Shown: positions 60,205 through 64,000 of the stretch, one piece after another
Numbering within the stretch: the stretch's first letter is position 1
How the letters are laid out: the number at the start of each line of letters is the position of its first letter
Assembly: GCF_002077175.1 (NCBI RefSeq)
Contig: NZ_CP014943.1
Location: 1,612,001 to 1,676,000 of the forward strand
DNA: 64,000 nt
Direction: 5' to 3'
Origin: Colwellia sp. PAMC 21821
GTDB lineage: Bacteria > Pseudomonadota > Gammaproteobacteria > Enterobacterales > Alteromonadaceae
The notes under the pieces: model-generated
Database searches by the model: none
Told to the model about the DNA's origin: nothing
Seen by the model: the letters and a program-made list of their open reading frames with translations, nothing else
Translations under genes and position numbers: made by a program

Positions 60205-60549
60205 CAGCTACATAGGTAGCACTACACAAAACGGATAATATTTGCACGGAAAGCAATAAGCGTTAATTGACGCAGCACATAATTTAAAACATGGATTGTT
60301 TACTAAAGCTTAGGATGAGTATTGCAGTATTTTGCCCAAGAGGGTATCAGGGAAAGCCTAAAAAAGCGTCAGGACGACCGAAAAAAATAAAATTACGCAC
60401 GGAAATAATAATAACAATAAAATTGGAAATTAAAAAATTCACAGGGATCGTAACAAAAGGCTAGGACAGCCACTTAAGAATCGGGACTATACATGTTGGC
60501 ATATGCCACATATTTCTCCAAAAGCGACGTTAATAACGTCGCTTTTTTT
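60205..60549 (+). ncRNA. predicted CsrB/CsrC-family sRNA (CsrA-sequestering)
   Basis: A non-coding stretch of about 345 bases containing eleven GGA motifs in roughly 250 bases, at 60233, 60248, 60293, 60313, 60351, 60372, 60401, 60426, 60446, 60465 and 60484. Several lie in loops of short hairpins: TTGC-ACGGAAA-GCAA (60242-60256) and GGCT-AGGAC-AGCC (60460-60472). It ends in a strong terminator. These are the defining features of RNAs that sequester CsrA. The next gene is yihI; in E. coli csrC also lies directly upstream of yihI, so synteny supports the call. The size is close to CsrB (about 369). Exact ends are inferred. Confidence 0.8.
60521..60549 (+). terminator. rho-independent terminator of the Csr-type sRNA
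   Basis: Stem AAAGCGACGTT/AACGTCGCTTT with a three-base loop and a long T-tract. No gene ends within 500 bases upstream, so it must terminate a non-coding transcript. Confidence 0.88.
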
Positions 60550-60618
60550 CTTTCTATCGCTGTTTAGCGTGGAATGTCGTAAAATAGCCCTAATTGTTCA
60601 TTATTTTAAGTTATTACT

Positions 60619-61191
60619 ATGTCTCGTACGAAAAAATCACGCAAGCCGGGCACCGGCTCTATTGGCATCCTTAAAGATGACAAAAAAAAATTAGTAGAAC
60701 CGAAGCCTCGCAGAGCAAAAAAAGCGAATGGTAACGAAGCGGGAAATCGCCAAAAAGAAGCCACACCAAAAGTCATCAATAATCAAAACTCCCCTAAAAA
60801 CAAAGATCCTCGCATTGGTAATAAAACTCCAATTGATTTAGGTAAAAAAGTTGCTGCGCCGATTAAAGCTAAACCCGTTAAAAAGGTTCAAGATAACTCA
60901 CCTATAGCAGCCATTCGCGTGGTCGAAACCGGTGAGACATTGGAAGCACAATTAAGTCGCATAGAACAAGACCCTAGATTGCTTGAAATACTTGAAAAGC
61001 AAGATGCTGACATCGCGCTAACACCAGAAGACGTTAACTATTTTAATACGCTAATGGAACAGCATGAAAAAATCAGTGAAGAATTAGGTCTAGATGATGA
61101 TGAAGAAATTGTAGCGCCAGCTAAAAGATCGGACTCTGAAGATGATCTATGGGACAAGTTTGATAACAGTGATTTATCAAAATTTGAATAG
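60619..61191 (+). CDS. yihI: Der GTPase-activating protein YihI
   Basis: A 190-residue protein. The N-terminal half is basic and probably disordered, with SRKPGTGSIGI and many Lys. The C-terminal half has the conserved helical segment LSRIEQDPRLLEILEKQDADIALTPEDVNYFNTLMEQHEKISEELGL and ends in an acidic tail. YihI stimulates GTP hydrolysis by Der (EngA) and so tunes 50S subunit assembly. It is followed after nine bases by the DUF2489 gene, the usual pairing, so the two are co-transcribed. Confidence 0.9.
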   Translation: MSRTKKSRKPGTGSIGILKDDKKKLVEPKPRRAKKANGNEAGNRQKEATPKVINNQNSPKNKDPRIGNKTPIDLGKKVAAPIKAKPVKKVQDNSPIAAIRVVETGETLEAQLSRIEQDPRLLEILEKQDADIALTPEDVNYFNTLMEQHEKISEELGLDDDEEIVAPAKRSDSEDDLWDKFDNSDLSKFE

Positions 61192-61200
61192 GTATCGATA

Positions 61201-61701
61201 ATGCTATCAAACCCTTGGATTTATCTAGCTTTATTAGCCCTTGTTATTATTGGCGTATTAGCCGCAATAGCCACCAAGCTGTTACGCCAATTGAAACAAC
61301 AAACACTTGAGCAAGAGCAACAAAAAGCCGATCAACAACTTGCATTGCAACAGCATGATAAAAAAATAATTTCGAGTGTTGTTATTATTGTTCGTGCATT
61401 GAAAGAAGAGCAATGCGATATTGCTGAAGGTTGTTGGCGCTTAAGCGTTCTGCTTGACTCACTGAAGTTAAGCCAAGACCTAAATGTGCAATTTCCAGCG
61501 ATATTCAAGTTTTATGAAGCCATAAAGCATATGCCAATTTTAGCTGCACGGAAGAAGCTAGATAAAAAATCTCGTATGAAACTAGATTTCGAGCGAATGA
61601 AACTAGAAGCAGAAATGGTAGACGATATTCGCAAAGATATCGAACTGCTACACCAATATGCTAATGAGCGTAATAGCATGCTAAGTGAAGCTTCTGCTTA
61701 A
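61201..61701 (+). CDS. DUF2489 membrane-anchored protein
   Basis: A 166-residue protein with one N-terminal membrane span (residues 5-24, WIYLALLALVIIGVLAAIAT). A Gln-rich coiled coil follows (QLKQQTLEQEQQKADQQLALQQ), then the DUF2489 domain (VVIIVRALKEEQCDIAEGCWRLSVLLDSL...FKFYEAIKHMPI). It is probably anchored in the inner membrane with its bulk in the cytoplasm. It is the second gene of the yihI unit. Its end is nine bases from the convergent DUF1285 gene. Function is unknown. Confidence 0.87.
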   Translation: MLSNPWIYLALLALVIIGVLAAIATKLLRQLKQQTLEQEQQKADQQLALQQHDKKIISSVVIIVRALKEEQCDIAEGCWRLSVLLDSLKLSQDLNVQFPAIFKFYEAIKHMPILAARKKLDKKSRMKLDFERMKLEAEMVDDIRKDIELLHQYANERNSMLSEASA

Positions 61702-61710
61702 TACTTTTAG

Positions 61711-62268
61711 TTAACCTTCTAGCTGACCTAAACTAAATCGACAATCGGCGCTGAAAAATACCATTTCAGTGCCATTGCCATTGTTATCTTCACGGGCTAA
61801 ATCTACCCATTGATAATAAACATTGCGATGTACCTTTGCCTGTAAATTTCGTCTAACGGTGACAAATAAACCGCCATCATCAGTAATTTCTAATGGATGT
61901 TCAGTATTTAAGATAAAGCTGTCATCTAAATTGGTCGTCACTTGCATCTGAGTCTTTTGCTCATCTAACCATTGCCATTGTGTTAAAACAAAAGGTGCGT
62001 CTTCGACGACAATACCGACCTTTTCAACCGGAGTTACTAAAAAGTATTTATCTTCTTCTTTTTTTAACACTGAGGCGAATAACTTTACCAAAGACAAACG
62101 TTTAAATACTGTGCCGTTGTAAAACCAACTACCATCCGACTTTATTTCTAAATCGATATCACCACAAAAAGGTGGATCCCATAATTCAACCGGTGGCATT
62201 TTCTTAGCATTGCCCTGTTGAGAATCAGAAATTTGCGCAGAAATTTTTTCTAATGACATAATAATCAA
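61711..62268 (-). CDS. DUF1285 domain-containing protein
   Basis: A 185-residue protein with the DUF1285 signature: PPVELWDPPFCGDIDLEIKSDGSWFYNG near the start, FKRLSLVKLFASVLKKEEDKYFLVTPVEKVGI in the middle, and a strand-rich C-terminal domain. It is cytoplasmic. Structures of relatives show two small beta domains but no clear activity. The gene is convergent with the DUF2489 gene and is followed by the tRNA-His promoter region upstream of its start. Confidence 0.85.
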   Translation of the reverse strand: MIIMSLEKISAQISDSQQGNAKKMPPVELWDPPFCGDIDLEIKSDGSWFYNGTVFKRLSLVKLFASVLKKEEDKYFLVTPVEKVGIVVEDAPFVLTQWQWLDEQKTQMQVTTNLDDSFILNTEHPLEITDDGGLFVTVRRNLQAKVHRNVYYQWVDLAREDNNGNGTEMVFFSADCRFSLGQLEG

Positions 62269-62403
62269 CTTAAATAAGTAGCTTTACCTCATATTAGCAA
62301 GTTAACAGGAGAAGTTGAAATAGCTAAATCATTACCCACTGAATTATAAATTCAGCTTTGGTAGGTTTAATTTAAAAAAATGAAGTAAAACAAAATATTT
62401 TTC

Positions 62404-62433
62404 TTGTCAATTAGCGCATAAATGCAATATACT
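62404..62433 (+). promoter_or_regulatory. promoter of tRNA-His
   Basis: TTGTCA (62404-62409), 18 bases, TATACT (62428-62433), then a GC-rich discriminator CCTCGCGCC. This is the usual layout of stable-RNA promoters under stringent control. Confidence 0.75.
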
Positions 62434-62472
62434 CCTCGCGCCTTATCACTGGGCGCTTCAAGTAATATCAGT

Positions 62473-62549
62473 GGTGGCTATAGCTCAGTTGGTAGAGCCC
62501 CGGATTGTGATTCCGGTTGTCGAGGGTTCAAGTCCCTTTAGCCACCCCA
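62473..62549 (+). tRNA. tRNA-His (anticodon GTG)
   Basis: 77 bases including the extra 5' G and the encoded CCA. The acceptor arms are GGTGGCTA and TAGCCACCCCA. The D arm is AGCTCAGTTGGTAGAGC, the anticodon GTG lies at 62507-62509, and the T loop is GGTTCAAGTCC. It is nearly identical to the E. coli tRNA-His by recollection. The base before the acceptor is the G(-1) that marks tRNA-His. Confidence 0.96.
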
Positions 62550-63173
62550 TTCTTTCCTTTTAAATTAAAGCCTCTGGACAATACCTTACTATAATTAGCA
62601 CTTTCTGATGAATGCTCCTGTGCATATTCTGTGAGTATTTGAAGCTAATTAGGTCTAATTGCTTACACGACTATCCAACTTCCAGCTCATATATTCAACA
62701 TCGACCAGAACTGATTAACTTTGCCTGTTTAGGGAATTTACTGTCCATTTCCTGTGTTTTTTATTGAAAAGTGAAATATAGACTAAGATGAAAACGTCAG
62801 GAGAGTGCGCTTAGCTGACGTTATCTAGTGATTGTTCTTTAGGTCAACAGCTAGCCATTAGGTGAAATTAGCTTTTGAGTTACTAACAGCAGCTCAGAGC
62901 CTATAGCAGTAATTAATCGCCGCAATAAAGAGCTAAGTAACAGTTGTCCATCTCAGGACGTGTTGTTATGCTGCCGATACTGCACTAATGGCTTTTTATA
63001 ACTCACCCGAAAATTGCTTGATATCATTAATTACAAGTAAACCTTCTGCACTGACATGAAGACATGAACATTTCCACCATTTATATCAAATTTAAAACAT
63101 AGCACTTGTTCAAACATTTCAATTACATTAGGAATGTTGTGAAAAAAACTAGTTATATCAATATATTGGGATG
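62550..63173. other. non-coding stretch after tRNA-His
   Basis: About 620 bases without a convincing gene. Reading frames here (one 63-codon frame on the minus strand) have no ribosome-binding site or recognisable protein. Base composition differs little by eye. I see no integrase, inverted terminal repeat or duplicated tRNA 3' end. Confidence 0.45.
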
Positions 63174-63202
63174 TTGACAAAATAAAGATAAAAATATATA
63201 AA
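63174..63202 (+). promoter_or_regulatory. strong sigma-70-like promoter
   Basis: TTGACA (63174-63179), exactly 17 bases, TATAAA (63197-63202). It is immediately upstream of the Cys-rich small gene and would give a leader of about 20 to 30 bases carrying AAGGAC and AAGGAAAG. Confidence 0.65.
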
Positions 63203-63228
63203 GATAACGCTATAAAGGACAAGGAAAG

Positions 63229-63591
63229 TTGGTTTTATTTATGAATGGATACAATTATGCACCGTATAGTTCCCTTTTTGTAAAATCTACCTTCCTCTAT
63301 GGTGCTACACCGACTGACCCGCCTAAAACACCTCGTCAAATTTGTCTAGAAGATGTTGATATCAGGTATACGACTTGTAGAGGGGTAGCTAGTGCCTACT
63401 ACTCGACATTTCTATCTACAACTTGCAGCGGACAAGGTAGCGTGTCAGTTAATGGTGGAGTACCTATTTTTAATGGAACTATATCTGTTGATCAATATAA
63501 TCAATGTAAAGATATAGCTGAATCTCGAACAAATAATGCGATGGATGTTTGTAGCGTTCTAAAAGCAGTTCAGACAGCATCTTGCCCTTAA
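63229..63591 (+). CDS. Cys-rich small protein, unknown
   Basis: 120 residues from TTG 63229, or 116 from ATG 63241; AAGGAC fits the TTG better. There are six Cys residues in the segment after residue 38 (RQICLED, YTTCRG, TTCSGQG, NQCKDI, DVCSVL, ASCP) with Gly/Ser/Tyr-rich sequence between, which suggests disulfide-stabilised folding. No signal peptide is visible. It was not recognised. It is followed 18 bases later by an exported-protein gene in the same direction, so they probably form one unit under the strong promoter. Confidence 0.55.
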   Translation: MVLFMNGYNYAPYSSLFVKSTFLYGATPTDPPKTPRQICLEDVDIRYTTCRGVASAYYSTFLSTTCSGQGSVSVNGGVPIFNGTISVDQYNQCKDIAESRTNNAMDVCSVLKAVQTASCP

Positions 63592-63609
63592 TTTAGCTAA
63601 AGGTGATTA

Positions 63610-64000
63610 ATGAAAAAATTTAGCAAAAAGTTGCTTTTAGGGGGAGCCGCACTCTCTTTGATTTGCTACACCTATTTCAGTGGAAATTGCTTATCATGTG
63701 CCGAAATAGAAGGCACGGTTGATAACAGCAAAACTCTTTCTGCTGAATCTGTTGTAGCAAAAACAAACTTAACTAAAGAGAGTGCCTCTACTATATTGAT
63801 TGAAAGTAGAAGTGAAGAAGCTTTGATATCGCAATCAATAAATCAAAAAATTAGAAATTTGCCAAAAGAAAAGCAATATTCTGATGATTGGTGTATCGCT
63901 GACACAGAGCTAAATGAGAGAGATTTTGCTTATGCGAAAACACAAGTAAATGATTGGAATATTTTACAGGGTGAATCAAGGGCTAAGAGTCCTTATTCGT
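63610..64000 (+). CDS. exported or anchored protein, unknown (cut by window end)
   Basis: Starts at ATG 63610 with AAAGGTGA upstream and remains open for 130 codons to the end of the window. Residues 1-25 are a Lys-rich start plus a hydrophobic stretch (LLLGGAALSLICYTYF), a signal or anchor; C27 and C30 follow in a CLSC motif. The rest is polar and helical (SEEALISQSINQKIRNLPKEKQ). No family was recognised from the visible part. Confidence 0.6.
   Translation, partial: MKKFSKKLLLGGAALSLICYTYFSGNCLSCAEIEGTVDNSKTLSAESVVAKTNLTKESASTILIESRSEEALISQSINQKIRNLPKEKQYSDDWCIADTELNERDFAYAKTQVNDWNILQGESRAKSPYS

Noticed and set aside
62473..62549. attL/attR duplication at tRNA-His
   Set aside because: Only one copy of the tRNA 3' end is in the window; a second may lie beyond 64000.
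63031..63222. 63-codon minus-strand reading frame after tRNA-His
   Set aside because: No ribosome-binding site, overlaps the strong plus-strand promoter, and no recognisable protein.

Overview
The window looks like a chromosomal segment of an AT-rich marine gammaproteobacterium of the order Alteromonadales, most likely Colwelliaceae (Colwellia or Thalassotalea type). This rests on overall base composition by eye, the gene orders (pabA - HDOD - astC - astA - astD - DUF1338; mpl - ubiX; srkA - dsbA; yihI - DUF2489), lineage-typical DUF families (DUF3718, DUF2132/VF530, DUF1285) and small ATACC...GGTAT-ended repeats between genes. No phylogeny was computed. Most of the window is ordinary core genome, with no CRISPR array, transposase, integrase or phage gene.

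Layout. 1-8.5 kb: thioesterase, 2OG-Fe(II) oxygenase, periplasmic binding protein, pssA, fadH, a GreA/B-like protein with no ordinary start codon, and yajR facing uvrA. 8.8-16 kb: uvrA, a two-gene split version of the membrane/spermidine-synthase-like protein, rluF, pirin and an FMN reductase. 16-24.5 kb: a mostly minus-strand series with an Asn-rich lipoprotein, a YjdF-like membrane protein, a DUF6445 oxygenase-like protein, small enzymes, and a 1101-residue exported TolB-propeller/amidohydrolase. 24.7-32 kb: a small protein, ubiX, mpl, then a run of a MOSC-ferredoxin protein plus pxpABC (5-oxoprolinase; pxpC is frameshifted near its 3' end), and pabA. 32-38.8 kb: HDOD protein and arginine succinyltransferase genes astC-astA-astD with a DUF1338 protein. 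38.9-48.8 kb: TPR-sulfotransferase, DUF3718, an Oar-like TonB-dependent receptor, an unfamiliar three-gene cassette (helical protein, tandem-OB SSB-like protein, propeller-TM-SHOCT protein) and a VTT membrane protein. 48.9-57.4 kb: ccoG-srkA-dsbA, hutG-hutF under a HutC-type operator, a peroxiredoxin-glutaredoxin fusion, VF530 and purU. 57.5-62.5 kb: M61 peptidase, VOC protein, a probable CsrB/CsrC-family sRNA, yihI, DUF2489, DUF1285 and tRNA-His. 62.5-64 kb: unfamiliar, accessory-looking sequence with a strong promoter and two unrecognised small genes, the last cut by the window edge.

How the parts work together. Amino-acid catabolism is prominent: ast genes for arginine, hutG/hutF for histidine, pxpABC for 5-oxoproline, and purU for one-carbon balance. 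Redox and envelope functions (dsbA, ccoG, srkA, Prx-Grx) form a second theme. The most interesting items are the Csr-type RNA upstream of yihI, which matches the position of csrC in E. coli; the tandem-OB/SHOCT cassette; the pxpC frameshift at a GGGGGGT heptamer; the GreA-like gene that seems to start at a non-standard codon; an exact pair of CIRCE half-sites with a double-length spacer; and the post-tRNA-His region.
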